From positions 352,133 through 416,132 of the forward strand of contig NZ_WHOM01000078.1 of assembly GCF_009739465.1 (NCBI RefSeq): a stretch of 64,000 nt of DNA, in the 5' to 3' direction. Of this stretch, positions 35,409-44,509 are shown one piece after another. The position numbers and the translations under genes were made by a program. Source of the DNA: Streptomyces apocyni (GTDB lineage: Bacteria; Actinomycetota; Actinomycetes; Streptomycetales; Streptomycetaceae). Every line of letters starts with the position of its first letter. The first letter of the stretch is position 1. The notes below the pieces were generated by a model that was given only the letters and a program-made list of their open reading frames with translations, did not search any database and was not told the DNA's origin.

Positions 35409-37216
35409 GACCGCTCACTCCCGTCACTCCCGCCGTCGACGGCGAGCCACGGAGGGCGCTGCGCGTTCCCGCCGTTCCCCCGCAGCCGCACCGCTTCGCC
35501 AGGCCCTCGCCTCCGACACCCCCGACACCTCCGAGCCGGTCCCGGGCCCACCCGGGATCCGGGGATGGGCCCGGGGCCGGTCACGAGCCCTCGCGCTCGT
35601 CGAACCGGTTCCTCGCCCGGGCGGCCCTGCTCACCGCCGTGCTCGCGGCGGCCGGGGCGCTGCTCGGACTCGGCCGCGACCAGGCGCTCGCCCATCTCTT
35701 CGGCGCGGGCCACGAGACGGACGCGTTCCTGATCGCCTGGACCGTGCCCGAGGTGGCCTCCACGCTGCTCATCGAGGACGGGCTCGCGTTCGTCCTGGTG
35801 CCCGCGTTCAGCGCGGCGCTCGCCCGACGGGCCGCCACCACCGGCTCCGCCGCCCCCGACCCCGTACGCGCCCTGGTGGCGACGTCGCTGCCACGCCTCA
35901 CCCTCGCCTGCCTGGCCGCCGCTCTGCTGCTGATGCTCGGCGCGCCCCACCTGGTGGCGCTGCTCGCTCCCGGTCTGCCGGACCCCGGGCTCGCCATCGA
36001 CTGCACCCGGCTGACCGCTACCTGCGTCCTGACCTTCGGCCTGACCGGATACTGCAGCGCCGCGCTGCGCGCGCACAGCAGCTATCTGGCGCCCGCCGCC
36101 ATCTACCTGGCCTACAACGTCGGCATCATCACCACGATGCTGGTCTTCGCCGACCGCTGGGGGGTACGGTCGGCCGCGGTCGGGGTCGCGGTGGGTGGCG
36201 CGCTGATGGTGGCGATCCAGGCGCCCTCGCTCCGGCGCAGGCTGGTCGCCGTGCCGCGCTTCCAGCCGGTCACGGACGGCGCTGCCCCGGACGGTGCGCA
36301 GGAAGCGCCCGCGTCGGCGGCCGCGTCAGCGTCGGCGCCCGCGCCGGCCGAGGGCCGCTCGATGAAGCTGATGCTGATCGCCGCGGTGCTGCTGTTCGCC
36401 CTCTGCCGCCAGTCGCAGGTCCTCATTGAGCGCTTCCTGGCGTCCTCGCTGCCCGCGGGCGCCATCTCCCACCTGAACTACGCCCAGAAGGTGGCCCAGC
36501 TGCCGATGGTGCTCTCGCTGATGCTGGCCACCGTCACCTTTCCGGTCGTCGCCCAGGCCATGGCCCGCGGCGACCTGGAACGGGCCAGGGAGCGCGTCGA
36601 GCGGGACCTCGCCGCGGCGGCCAGCATCGTCCTGGCGGGCGCGGCGGTCGTGTTCGCCTGCGCGCCGCAGATCATCGAGGTGCTGTTCCAGCGGGGCGCG
36701 TTCACCGCCCAGGACACCGCCGCGACGGCCGCCGTGATGCGGGTCTACGCACTGGGCCTGCTGGGCCACTGCCTGGTGGGCGTGCTGGTCCGCTCCTACT
36801 TCTCGGCGGGGCGCCCCACTTGGTACCCGGTACTCGCCATGGCGGTGGGCATGGTGGCCACCGCGGGCGGCGGGGCCTACGCGGTCGGCCTGTGGGGGGT
36901 GCAGGGCATCGCCGCCGCGAACGCCCTGGGCATCACGCTGACCGCCGTCCTGCTGCTGGCCGCGATGGGCAGCCGGGGCATCCCCGTACGCCTCCCCAAG
37001 GTGCTCCTCGAACTGGCCAAGCCGCTGCTGGCCGCGGTGTGCGCGACGGTCGTCGGGCTGGTGTGCGCCGCGCGCGTGCCGCACCCGCTGGCCGGTGCGG
37101 CCCTCGGCAGCGCGGCGATCGGCTGCACCTTCCTGGTGCTGCTGTGGGCCCTGAGAGCACAGGCACTTCTTCCTGCCGTCCAGACCGCGACCAGAAAGCT
37201 GCGCCATGCCCGTTGA
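35405..37216 (+). CDS. MurJ/MVF-type lipid-linked oligosaccharide flippase
   Basis: A 603-aa protein starting at ATG 35405, overlapping the previous stop. A Pro/Arg-rich cytoplasmic start of about 60 residues precedes some 12-14 membrane helices. MVF-like motifs are LGLGRDQALAHLFG, ETDAFLIAWTVPEV and FQRGAFTAQDTAATA. In this operon it most likely moves the lipid-linked repeat unit across the membrane, replacing a Wzx protein. MurJ proper usually lies elsewhere. Confidence 0.88.
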   Translation: MRPLTPVTPAVDGEPRRALRVPAVPPQPHRFARPSPPTPPTPPSRSRAHPGSGDGPGAGHEPSRSSNRFLARAALLTAVLAAAGALLGLGRDQALAHLFGAGHETDAFLIAWTVPEVASTLLIEDGLAFVLVPAFSAALARRAATTGSAAPDPVRALVATSLPRLTLACLAAALLLMLGAPHLVALLAPGLPDPGLAIDCTRLTATCVLTFGLTGYCSAALRAHSSYLAPAAIYLAYNVGIITTMLVFADRWGVRSAAVGVAVGGALMVAIQAPSLRRRLVAVPRFQPVTDGAAPDGAQEAPASAAASASAPAPAEGRSMKLMLIAAVLLFALCRQSQVLIERFLASSLPAGAISHLNYAQKVAQLPMVLSLMLATVTFPVVAQAMARGDLERARERVERDLAAAASIVLAGAAVVFACAPQIIEVLFQRGAFTAQDTAATAAVMRVYALGLLGHCLVGVLVRSYFSAGRPTWYPVLAMAVGMVATAGGGAYAVGLWGVQGIAAANALGITLTAVLLLAAMGSRGIPVRLPKVLLELAKPLLAAVCATVVGLVCAARVPHPLAGAALGSAAIGCTFLVLLWALRAQALLPAVQTATRKLRHAR

Positions 37217-38066
37217 GACAGCCCCTCCCGACACCGGGACCAGTCATCGCGCACTCCGCGCCCAGCGGTGGCTGCCCGGCGAGTCCCCGTGGGTGGCGAT
37301 GTACCACTCGGTGGACGACTGCTCCGACGACCCGTACAAGGTCACCGTCTCGCCCGAGCGCCTCCAGCAGCAGCTGCTCTGGCTGCGCGAGCGAGGTCTG
37401 CGCGGCGTCAGCGTCGCGCAGTTGCTCGACGCCCTCGCGCGTGGCACCGGGCGCGGTCTGGTCGGCCTCACCTTCGACGACGGATACAGCGACTTCGTCG
37501 ACAACGCGCTGCCGCTGCTGCGCCACTACGGCTGCCACGCCACCGTCTTCGTCCTGCCGGGCCGACTCGGCGGCGAGAACGCGTGGGACCCGCTGGGCCC
37601 GCGCAAGCCGCTGCTGACCGCCCAGGGCGTCCGGGCCGCCGCGGCCGCCGGGATGGAGATCGGCTCGCACGGCCTGACGCACATCAGCCTCACCGAGGCC
37701 GACACCCCTCAGCTGCGGGCCGAGATCCGCGAGAGCAAGGCACTGCTGGAGGAGCTCACCGGGGGCACCACGCAGGGGTTCTGCTATCCGTACGGAGATG
37801 TCAGCCGCCCTCTGATGAACGCCGTACGTGAGGCTGGCTACCGGTACGGCTGCGCCATCTCGCCCCGGCAGCTCACCGGCGTGTACGCGCTGCCGCGCGT
37901 CCACATCGGCGAGAGTGACACCCCGCGCCGACTGGAGCTCAAGCGGCGGCTCTACCACTTCCGCCGCCGCTCGTGGACCGCTGCGCCGAGCCAGGCGGAG
38001 AACGCGGCGGAGAACGCGGCGGAGAACGCGGCGGGGCGGCGCACGGCCCCGGGTGGCACGAGATGA
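37206..38066 (+). CDS. Polysaccharide deacetylase (NodB/PgaB-like)
   Basis: A 286-aa carbohydrate esterase 4-type protein. LTFDDGYSDF supplies the catalytic and metal Asp, GSHGLTHISL the metal His pair, and CYPYGDVS the active-site strand. The C-terminus bears three ENAA units from a short DNA repeat. No signal peptide is seen, so it may act on the intracellular intermediate. It overlaps the flippase gene by 11 bases and the next gene by ATGA. Confidence 0.88.
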   Translation: MPVETAPPDTGTSHRALRAQRWLPGESPWVAMYHSVDDCSDDPYKVTVSPERLQQQLLWLRERGLRGVSVAQLLDALARGTGRGLVGLTFDDGYSDFVDNALPLLRHYGCHATVFVLPGRLGGENAWDPLGPRKPLLTAQGVRAAAAAGMEIGSHGLTHISLTEADTPQLRAEIRESKALLEELTGGTTQGFCYPYGDVSRPLMNAVREAGYRYGCAISPRQLTGVYALPRVHIGESDTPRRLELKRRLYHFRRRSWTAAPSQAENAAENAAENAAGRRTAPGGTR

Positions 38067-39265
38067 GGGCGACGGGCCACGACATTAGGGCGCTGCACAT
38101 CATCACCGGCCTCGGCGTGGGCGGCGCCGAGCAGCAACTCCGTACCCTGTTACGGCATCTGCCCGCCGACTGCGACGTGGTCACGCTGACCAACCCCGGC
38201 CCGGTCGCCGACGGACTGACCCGCGACGGCGTACGCGTCACCCACCTGGGGATGGCGGGCAACCGCGACCCGCGCGCACTCCCCCGCCTGGTCCGGCTGA
38301 TCCGGCGGGGCCGCTACGACCTGGTCCACACCCACCTGTACCGCGCCTGCCTGTACGGCCGGATCGCCGCCCGGCTGGCCGGGGTCCGGGCCGTGGTCGC
38401 CACCGAGCACTCGCTGGGCGAGACACAGATCGAGGGGCGCCGACTGTCCCCCGGCGTGCGCTCGCTGTATCTGGCGGGCGAGCGGCTCGGCCGCGCCACG
38501 ATCGCCGTCTCCGACTCCGTCGCGGACCGGCTCGGCCGCTGGGGCGTACCGCCGCAGCGCGTCCACGTCGTGCCGAACGGCGTCGACATCGCGCACTTCG
38601 CCTACGACGCCGGGGCACGCGCGGCGTCCCGCCGCCAACTCGGGCTGCCGTCGGACGCGTTCGTCGTCGGTGGCGTTGGCCGCCTGGTGCCGGGCAAGCG
38701 CTTCGACGTGCTGGTCCAGGCGTTGACCGTACTGCCGGATGATGTGCGGCTGCTGCTGGTGGGGGCCGGGCCGGAGGAGGCGCGGCTGCGGGACGCGGCC
38801 CGGCGGAGCGGCGTACTCGACCGGGTCGTCTTCGCGGGGGAGCGGCCCTACGCGGCGACCGGGACGCCGGGCTCCGAGCCTGGCGGTAGCGCCCTGTCCG
38901 CCCTGCCCGCGTTGCCCGCCCTGATGTCCGCGATGGACATCCTGGCGGCCCCGTCCGCCGACGAGGCGTTCGGCCTCGCCGTCGTCGAGGCCCTGGCCGC
39001 GGGGCTCCCCGTCCTGTACGTGACCTGCCCGGCCGTCGACGACCTGCCACCCGGTACGGACACGCTGGCCACCCGGCTCCCCGACGACCCGGTGTCCTTC
39101 GCCCACGCGACCCTGCGCGCCCGCGAGGCGCCCCCCGGGTCCCGCGCGCCGTCGCGGACCGCACTGCACTACAGCATCACCAACAGCGCCGCGGCGCACA
39201 TGCGGGTGTACGCGGCGGCCATGGGCGGTTCGACCCCGAGTTCGACCCCGAGAGCGAGTATCTGA
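38063..39265 (+). CDS. GT4-family glycosyltransferase
   Basis: A 400-aa GT-B enzyme starting at ATG 38063, overlapping the deacetylase stop. Motifs are GLGVGGAEQQL (acceptor loop), VVPNGVD and EAFGLAVVEALAAGLPV (donor site). It is a second sugar transferase of the operon. The sequence around residues 285-310 has an inserted Ala/Pro/Ser-rich loop. Confidence 0.9.
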   Translation: MRATGHDIRALHIITGLGVGGAEQQLRTLLRHLPADCDVVTLTNPGPVADGLTRDGVRVTHLGMAGNRDPRALPRLVRLIRRGRYDLVHTHLYRACLYGRIAARLAGVRAVVATEHSLGETQIEGRRLSPGVRSLYLAGERLGRATIAVSDSVADRLGRWGVPPQRVHVVPNGVDIAHFAYDAGARAASRRQLGLPSDAFVVGGVGRLVPGKRFDVLVQALTVLPDDVRLLLVGAGPEEARLRDAARRSGVLDRVVFAGERPYAATGTPGSEPGGSALSALPALPALMSAMDILAAPSADEAFGLAVVEALAAGLPVLYVTCPAVDDLPPGTDTLATRLPDDPVSFAHATLRAREAPPGSRAPSRTALHYSITNSAAAHMRVYAAAMGGSTPSSTPRASI

Positions 39266-40008
39266 TGACGACCGATGTGACCGCTGCGCCCGATGCGACT
39301 GCTGCGGCCGATGTGACCGCTGCGGCCGATGTTCCCGATGGGCGGTCCCGCCCCAGAGCCCTGCTGGCCCGGCGGACCGCTCTGGCGAAGCGAGTGCCCC
39401 GCTGGTGGCCGCTACCCACCTGCGTCCTGCTCGGCGCCCTTGCCGGTGGCCTGTACGGAGTGGCCAGCACGCCCGAGTACACGGCGACCAGCTATGTCAT
39501 CGCCGTCCCCACCGAGAAGTCCGACCCGTCCGCCGCACTCGGCTTCGCCACGGCCTACGGCCGGGTCGCGACCCAGCTCGCGGTGCTCGGCGACGCCCAG
39601 GTCGCGGCGGGGGTGCCGCTGCGGACGCTGCGCTCCAGCGTGCGGGCCGAGACCTCGCCGGACGCGCCCATGGTCGCCGTGTCGGCCTCGGCCGACGAGC
39701 CGGGCAAGGCGGTACGGATCGCCAACGCCGTCTCCCAGGCGCTGATCCTCAACGCCAAGCAAACCAAGAACGACACCCATGTGGAGCTCCAGCGGCTCTC
39801 CCGCGCCGTCCAGCCGACCGGCCCGTCATCGGCCTCGCCGACCGTCACCACGCTGGTGGGCGCCAGCGCCGGGGGGCTGCTCGGCGGTCTGGCGCTGCTG
39901 GTCCGGCCGCGACGCGGCTCCGACGAGGCAACCGCGGAAGCCATCGACGAGGCCAACGCGACCGTCCCGGCACCGGCCGCCGCCACTGGGGCGCGAGGCG
40001 GCGCCTGA
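39265..40008 (+). CDS. Wzz/chain-length-determinant-like membrane protein
   Basis: A 247-aa protein with a repetitive N-terminus (ATAAADVTAAADV), a membrane segment (LPTCVLLGALAGGLYGVA), an extracytoplasmic domain that opens TPEYTATSYVIAVPTEK, and a second membrane segment (VGASAGGLLGGLALLV). This topology is that of Wzz-type regulators that set polymer length. No kinase domain is attached. One base is shared with each neighbouring gene. Confidence 0.78.
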   Translation: MTTDVTAAPDATAAADVTAAADVPDGRSRPRALLARRTALAKRVPRWWPLPTCVLLGALAGGLYGVASTPEYTATSYVIAVPTEKSDPSAALGFATAYGRVATQLAVLGDAQVAAGVPLRTLRSSVRAETSPDAPMVAVSASADEPGKAVRIANAVSQALILNAKQTKNDTHVELQRLSRAVQPTGPSSASPTVTTLVGASAGGLLGGLALLVRPRRGSDEATAEAIDEANATVPAPAAATGARGGA

Positions 40009-41177
40009 TGCCCGAGCCCGGCCGCGCCGCGTTGACCGTCGGGGTGTGCACCGACGCCACGGAGTTCGGGGACCTCGGCGAGCAGTGGAACCGGCTGCAC
40101 CGGCGCTCCCGGTCGGCGACTCCGTTCCAGAGCCATGCCTGGCTGCACTCGTGGTGGCTCTCGTACGGCAGCCGGGGGCGCCTGCGCGTCGTCCTCGTAC
40201 GCGACGGTGAGCGGCTCGTCGCGGCGGCTCCGCTGATGCGTGGACCGGGGCCGCTGGCGCGGCTGGTCCCACTGGGCGGCCCGCTCTCCGACTTCCACGA
40301 CGTACTGATTGACGACACGTCCGACGACACGTCACCGGACCCGGGCCCGGACCTGGCCGAACAGGCGGCGGACGCGCTGGTCGAGGGATTCCGGGAGCTG
40401 GCCCGCGCCGCCGTGATCGACTTCCGGGAAGCGCGTCCGGGCAGCGCGGTCGAACGCGTCCACGCCCGTTGGCGCGGACCCCGGCACCGTCTCGGCGACT
40501 CGCTCTGCCTTGAGCTGCCCGCCGTCCCGATGGACGAGCTGGTCCGCCGCCTGCCGACGCCGCGTGCCCAGCGCGCGCGGGCCAAGATGCGCAAGCTGGA
40601 CGCGCTGGGCATCGAGCCGCGCGTCGTCCCCGCGCCCGAGGTCGGGACGTCCGTCCACCGCCTCCTGGAACTGCACCAACTCCAGTGGCAGGGCCGTAAG
40701 GTGACGGCCGAACACCTCACACCGCGCTTCGCCGAGCACCTCACCCGGTCGGTCTCACTGATGGTCCAGGCGGGCGACGCGGTGGTCACGGAGTTCCGCC
40801 TGGACGACGCGGTGGTGGCCGCCGACCTGACGCTCCGCTCCCCACGGCTCGCGGGCGGCTATCTCTACGGCGCCGATCCGGGCTTGCGGGAGCGCAAGGC
40901 CGACGTCGCCACCCTGCTGCTGCGCTCCTGCGCCGACCAGCTCTGCGCCGAACCCTTCGGAGGCGGCTACACCGAGCCCGGCGTACTGAGCCTGCTGCGC
41001 GGCAACGAGCCCTACAAGCGCCACTGGCGGCCGCACACCGTCGTCAACCAGCGCCTGCTGTTCGCCCGCCGCCGCACCGCACCCCTGCTGGGCGCGGTAC
41101 TGGCCAGCGCGGGGGCCCGCGCCACGGCGAAGCGGGCGCTGGGCGCCTGGCGGGAGCGCGGTGGCGGCCCGCCGTAA
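40008..41177 (+). CDS. GNAT/FemAB-like acyltransferase (BioF2-like, Acetyltransf_6)
   Basis: A 389-aa protein from ATG 40008. Two GNAT-like halves are suggested: TPFQSHAWLHSWW near the N-terminus and a second with GGYLYGADPGLRERKADVAT and EPGVLSLLRGNEPYKRHW. Such proteins transfer acyl or aminoacyl groups and occur in Streptomyces and other EPS operons. It probably decorates the polymer. It is the last gene of the operon. Confidence 0.8.
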   Translation: MPEPGRAALTVGVCTDATEFGDLGEQWNRLHRRSRSATPFQSHAWLHSWWLSYGSRGRLRVVLVRDGERLVAAAPLMRGPGPLARLVPLGGPLSDFHDVLIDDTSDDTSPDPGPDLAEQAADALVEGFRELARAAVIDFREARPGSAVERVHARWRGPRHRLGDSLCLELPAVPMDELVRRLPTPRAQRARAKMRKLDALGIEPRVVPAPEVGTSVHRLLELHQLQWQGRKVTAEHLTPRFAEHLTRSVSLMVQAGDAVVTEFRLDDAVVAADLTLRSPRLAGGYLYGADPGLRERKADVATLLLRSCADQLCAEPFGGGYTEPGVLSLLRGNEPYKRHWRPHTVVNQRLLFARRRTAPLLGAVLASAGARATAKRALGAWRERGGGPP

Positions 41178-41206
41178 GAGCCAGGCTCTCAACGACGGGC
41201 CGCCAC
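41161..41206. terminator. Bidirectional terminator after the EPS operon
   Basis: GTGGCGGCCCG and CGGGCCGCCAC pair, with an inner AGAGCC-A-GGCTCT hairpin, overlapping the operon's last codons and ending before the convergent hydrolase gene. Confidence 0.8.
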
Positions 41207-41230
41207 CTTCGTACCCCATCAGCCTCGGGG

Positions 41231-42574
41231 TCAGGGGCGCCGCTCCCACCAGTCGAAGCGGATGCACAGCTTGCCGCCGAGCCAGTACTCCACCCAGTCA
41301 CCCAGGTCCAGGTAGCTACAGCGCGGCGGACGCACCGGCTGGGTGGGCTCGGGCGTGGGCTCCACCGGCGTCGGGACCACCGGCGTCGGCACCGGCGAGG
41401 TCGGCACCGGCGTCGGGTCGACCCGGCCCGAGAGCATGGACTGGTAGACGCGCGAAGCCCGCGGGTTCTCGCCGCACAGCCACACACCGTGCGGGCAGTA
41501 GTCGGTGATCGTGTTGTACAGCGGCTTGTGCTCGTCGATCCACGCGAGCATCCGCCGCATGTACTCCGGGTTGTCGCCGTTACGGAACAGGCCCCACTCG
41601 GGGTAGGAGATGGGCTTGCCGCGCTCCCGCGCGAAGTCGACATGCGCCTGGAGCCCGTACGGCTCGGAGACCTGCTCGTCGAAGCTCAGGCCCGTCGGCT
41701 GGTCGTAGGAGTCCATGCCGATGATGTCGACCACGTCGTCACCCGGGTAGCACTGGGTCCAGGGGACCGCGTCCCGGCCGCGGTTGGGCGCGAAGTCGAA
41801 CTGGAACTCCTGGCCCGGCACCGCGCGCATCGCGGTCACGATCCGTTTCCAGTACGTCTTCCAGGACTTCGGGTCAGGGCCGCAGCGGTGGGTGTACGTG
41901 ACGCCGTTCATCTCCCAGCCGAGCACGATGACCGTGTCCGGCACCCCGAGGTCGACCAGCCGCTCGGCCAGCGTACGGAAGTGCCGGTCGAACTCGCCCG
42001 TGGCGGCGCGGCGCAGCAGCGTACGTACTTCGGCGTCGGTGACCCGGCCCTCGTTGCGCTCCATCATCGGGACGTTGAGGACGAAGAGCCGGTCGTCGCG
42101 CTCGCGCCGCCACTCGGCCCAGGTCTCCAGGAAACGGGGCGCTCCCGCGATGTTGCTCCACCGGTCGCCGGGGAGATAGGTGTGGCCGACCCGCAGGTCG
42201 GCCTTGCCCAGCCACTTGGACAGCTCCGCCATCCTGGTGACGCCACGCGGCCCGTAGTCCAGATAGGCCCCGAACGCGGGGAACGTCTTGTCCTTGACCT
42301 TGTCCGGCCCGGTCCCGCTCGGGCTCGGGCTCGCGGACGTACTCGGGCTCGGGGACGTACTCGTACTCGCGCTCGGAGGCGGAGGCGGAGATACGGACAG
42401 CGAGGAAGACGGAGACGGGGACGCGGACAGGGACGGAGACGGGTCGGCACGGGAGACGGCGCCTGCCTGCCCGACATAGATGGCGCCGGACGCCAGCACC
42501 GCCGCGGCGAGCATCCCGGCTGTCGCTACCAGCGGAGGCCGCCAGCTTCTCGTCCTTTGACGTGGTGGGGCCAT
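41231..42574 (-). CDS. Secreted GH26-like glycoside hydrolase
   Basis: A 447-aa protein with a basic start and membrane/signal segment (about 13-40), then a Ser/Pro linker (44-88). The catalytic domain (about 98-365) has LGWEMNG with acid/base Glu221 and SYPEWGLF with nucleophile Glu326, the pattern of GH26 beta-mannanase-type enzymes. A PTPV-type linker leads to a short Cys/Trp-rich end (CSYLDLGDWVEYW). Opposite the EPS operon, it may trim or modify the polymer. GAGGAG precedes the ATG. Confidence 0.82.
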   Translation of the reverse strand: MAPPRQRTRSWRPPLVATAGMLAAAVLASGAIYVGQAGAVSRADPSPSLSASPSPSSSLSVSPPPPPSASTSTSPSPSTSASPSPSGTGPDKVKDKTFPAFGAYLDYGPRGVTRMAELSKWLGKADLRVGHTYLPGDRWSNIAGAPRFLETWAEWRRERDDRLFVLNVPMMERNEGRVTDAEVRTLLRRAATGEFDRHFRTLAERLVDLGVPDTVIVLGWEMNGVTYTHRCGPDPKSWKTYWKRIVTAMRAVPGQEFQFDFAPNRGRDAVPWTQCYPGDDVVDIIGMDSYDQPTGLSFDEQVSEPYGLQAHVDFARERGKPISYPEWGLFRNGDNPEYMRRMLAWIDEHKPLYNTITDYCPHGVWLCGENPRASRVYQSMLSGRVDPTPVPTSPVPTPVVPTPVEPTPEPTQPVRPPRCSYLDLGDWVEYWLGGKLCIRFDWWERRP

Positions 42575-42693
42575 ACCCGCTACTCCTCTGCTCCGCTGTG
42601 CCGCGCACTCTCCATTCTTGACACTTAGTCACATAACCGGGTGAGTCGCCATCCCGGAGGGGGACAGCCTGACCGAACGGGTGATCTGACGGC

Positions 42694-43191
42694 TTATCGA
42701 GCCGCCGAACGAGAAGACCTGCGGTAAAGGACACCGCCACCGGCCAGCAGCGCCACACCGGCCGCCGCGGCGCCGACGACACGCGGGTCGGTGCCCGTCG
42801 CTGCCAGCTCGGTCTCCTCGGGCGCCTTGGGCGCGGGCACCGCCTTCTCGGGCACCGCCTTCTCGGGAGCGGCCGGCGGGGGCGACTGCGGCTTGGGCTC
42901 CGTCGGCGGGACCGGGGGCTGGTCGTCCCCGTAGCCACGCTCCGTTTCCTCGGATGTCGAGGTGTTGGCACAGGTGTTCCCGAAAGCTGGGTTCAGCGCG
43001 GCGGCGCCGTCGGCGGTGTTGCCGCAGGCGTTGACCGGCACGTCGACGGGAGCCTCCAGGCTGTTGCCTGACAGGATGCCCGGCGAGTCGGAGGCCCCGC
43101 CCTCGACATGGGAGTCAGCGAAGGCCTGGGCTCCCATGCCCAAGCCCATGACCACACCGGCGACCAGCGTCGCACTCTTCTTCAGAGCCAC
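42694..43191 (-). CDS. Long, sortase-anchored chaplin with a single chaplin domain
   Basis: A 165-aa protein from GTG 43191 (AGGAG upstream). The signal peptide ends AFA before DSHVEG. One chaplin domain follows (SDSPGILSGNSLEAPVDVPV, Cys in NACGNT and NTCANT). Then comes a Pro/Lys/Glu spacer (EKAVPEKAVPAPK), a LAATG sorting signal, a membrane helix and an Arg-rich end (YRRSSRSAAR). Class E sortases cleave LAXTG, and three are encoded at 18-22 kb. The known long chaplins (ChpA-C) carry two chaplin domains, so this one is shortened. Confidence 0.92.
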   Translation of the reverse strand: MALKKSATLVAGVVMGLGMGAQAFADSHVEGGASDSPGILSGNSLEAPVDVPVNACGNTADGAAALNPAFGNTCANTSTSEETERGYGDDQPPVPPTEPKPQSPPPAAPEKAVPEKAVPAPKAPEETELAATGTDPRVVGAAAAGVALLAGGGVLYRRSSRSAAR

Positions 43192-43237
43192 TTTCCGTCT
43201 CCTTCAAGTCCTTCAAGAACGGGCGAGTAACGAAAAA

Positions 43238-43277
43238 GCTCGGGCTGCCAGCGCTGAAGCAGGCGGGCAGCCCGAGC
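43238..43277 (-). terminator. Terminator of the minus-strand rodlin
   Basis: GCTCGGGCTGCC and GGCAGCCCGAGC form a perfect 12-bp stem beyond the rodlin stop. Confidence 0.88.
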
Positions 43278-43297
43278 CGTTGGTGTCCCAGCTGGTA

Positions 43298-43708
43298 TCA
43301 GCTGTTGCCGGCGCCGTTGCCGGACAGGATCGCGAGGTCGTCCAGGATGTGCGACAGCGGCTCGTCACCCTTGGCCTGGGTGGAGTTCTCGACACACTGC
43401 TGGTTCTGCGGCGACGACAGGACGTTGATGTCCTGCACGGTGACCGGCACGACGCCGACGATCGAACCGGCGTTGCCCTTGATCGGCAGGCCGATGCAGG
43501 GCTTGTTCAGGGAGCCCTGGACGAGGCCGAGCTGCGGGCTCATGTCGCCGTACGTTTCCTGGTTGCCGAACGCCTGCTTGGCGCCGTTGCCACTGGCGGA
43601 CGTCGTGCCACCGTCATCGCTGATGGCCAGCGCGGGCGCGGCGGCCGCGGCCGAAACGCCAACGACGGACGCGGCTACTGCCGCCGCTGCCATTGCCTTC
43701 TTGAGCAT
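43298..43708 (-). CDS. Rodlin
   Basis: A 136-aa secreted rodlin from ATG 43708. The signal peptide (about 28 residues) ends ALA before ISDDGGT. The mature part has [20 protein letters not shown], Cys in NKPCIGLP and NQQCVENS, and ends [19 protein letters not shown]. Rodlins arrange chaplin fibrils into rodlets on spores. It is divergent from a second rodlin gene with a 197-bp shared promoter region, like the S. coelicolor rdlA/rdlB pair. Confidence 0.95.
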   Translation of the reverse strand: MLKKAMAAAAVAASVVGVSAAAAAPALAISDDGGTTSASGNGAKQAFGNQETYGDMSPQLGLVQGSLNKPCIGLPIKGNAGSIVGVVPVTVQDINVLSSPQNQQCVENSTQAKGDEPLSHILDDLAILSGNGAGNS

Positions 43709-43905
43709 TCTGATTCCTTTTCTGACTCTGACGCACGCCGGTTGCTGCCCACTGCCAACTGGCCACGGGAGAAATAGTTCTGGCCCTTCACCCGGACGCA
43801 GCAATCCGAAACGCCCCGTCTGGGTGAACCCCGACAACCAACTCGCCGATGCGGAGTTGTGCAGGGAGCTCCCACGGCGGGAGTCCAACGAAAGGGAAAT
43901 CTCTC

Positions 43906-44316
43906 ATGATGAAGAAGGTCCTGGCGGCTGCCGCTGTCACCGCGTCCGTTGCCGGTATGACGGCTGCCGCCGCGGTGCCCGCGATGGCTATCAGCAACGA
44001 CGGCGGCACGACCTCCCACAGCGGGAACGGTGCCATGCAGGCGTACGGCAACCAGGCCACCTACGGCGACATGAGCCCGCAGATGGCACTGATCCAGGGC
44101 TCCCTCAACAAGCCCTGCGTCGGGCTGCCCGCCAAGCTCAACGTCGGTTCGATCGTCGGCGTCGTGCCGGTCACCGTGCAGGACATCAACGTCCTGTCGT
44201 CGCCGCAGAACCAGCAGTGTGTCGAGAACTCCACCCAGGCCAAGGGTGACGAGCCGCTGTCGCACATCCTGGACGACATCGCGCTCCTGTCCGGCAACGG
44301 AGCCGGCAACAGCTGA
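43906..44316 (+). CDS. Rodlin
   Basis: A 136-aa rodlin, very like its divergent neighbour, with AAAGGG nine bases before ATG 43906 (a second ATG follows at once). Signal peptide ends AMA before [26 protein letters not shown], two Cys and the same [20 protein letters not shown] block are present. Duplication of a rodlin gene is evident. Confidence 0.95.
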   Translation: MMKKVLAAAAVTASVAGMTAAAAVPAMAISNDGGTTSHSGNGAMQAYGNQATYGDMSPQMALIQGSLNKPCVGLPAKLNVGSIVGVVPVTVQDINVLSSPQNQQCVENSTQAKGDEPLSHILDDIALLSGNGAGNS

Positions 44317-44340
44317 GTCGTCTGCCCACATGTGGCGTCC

Positions 44341-44376
44341 GCCCCAGCGAGCCGGTGTCGCGCGCTCGGCTGGGGC
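44341..44376 (+). terminator. Terminator of the plus-strand rodlin
   Basis: GCCCCAG with CTGGGGC and an inner CGAGC/GCTCG pairing form the hairpin. Confidence 0.75.
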
Positions 44377-44509
44377 GATGACGCCGATCTGATTCCCTCT
44401 TTATGGCGAAAGAGTTGTTCTCGCGCGCCATGCCATTGACGGCCTGACCGGGCAAATAGGCGGGTCTATCTTCTCGGCACCAACGTCCCTGGGCAGTGGA
44501 GCGCGCCAC

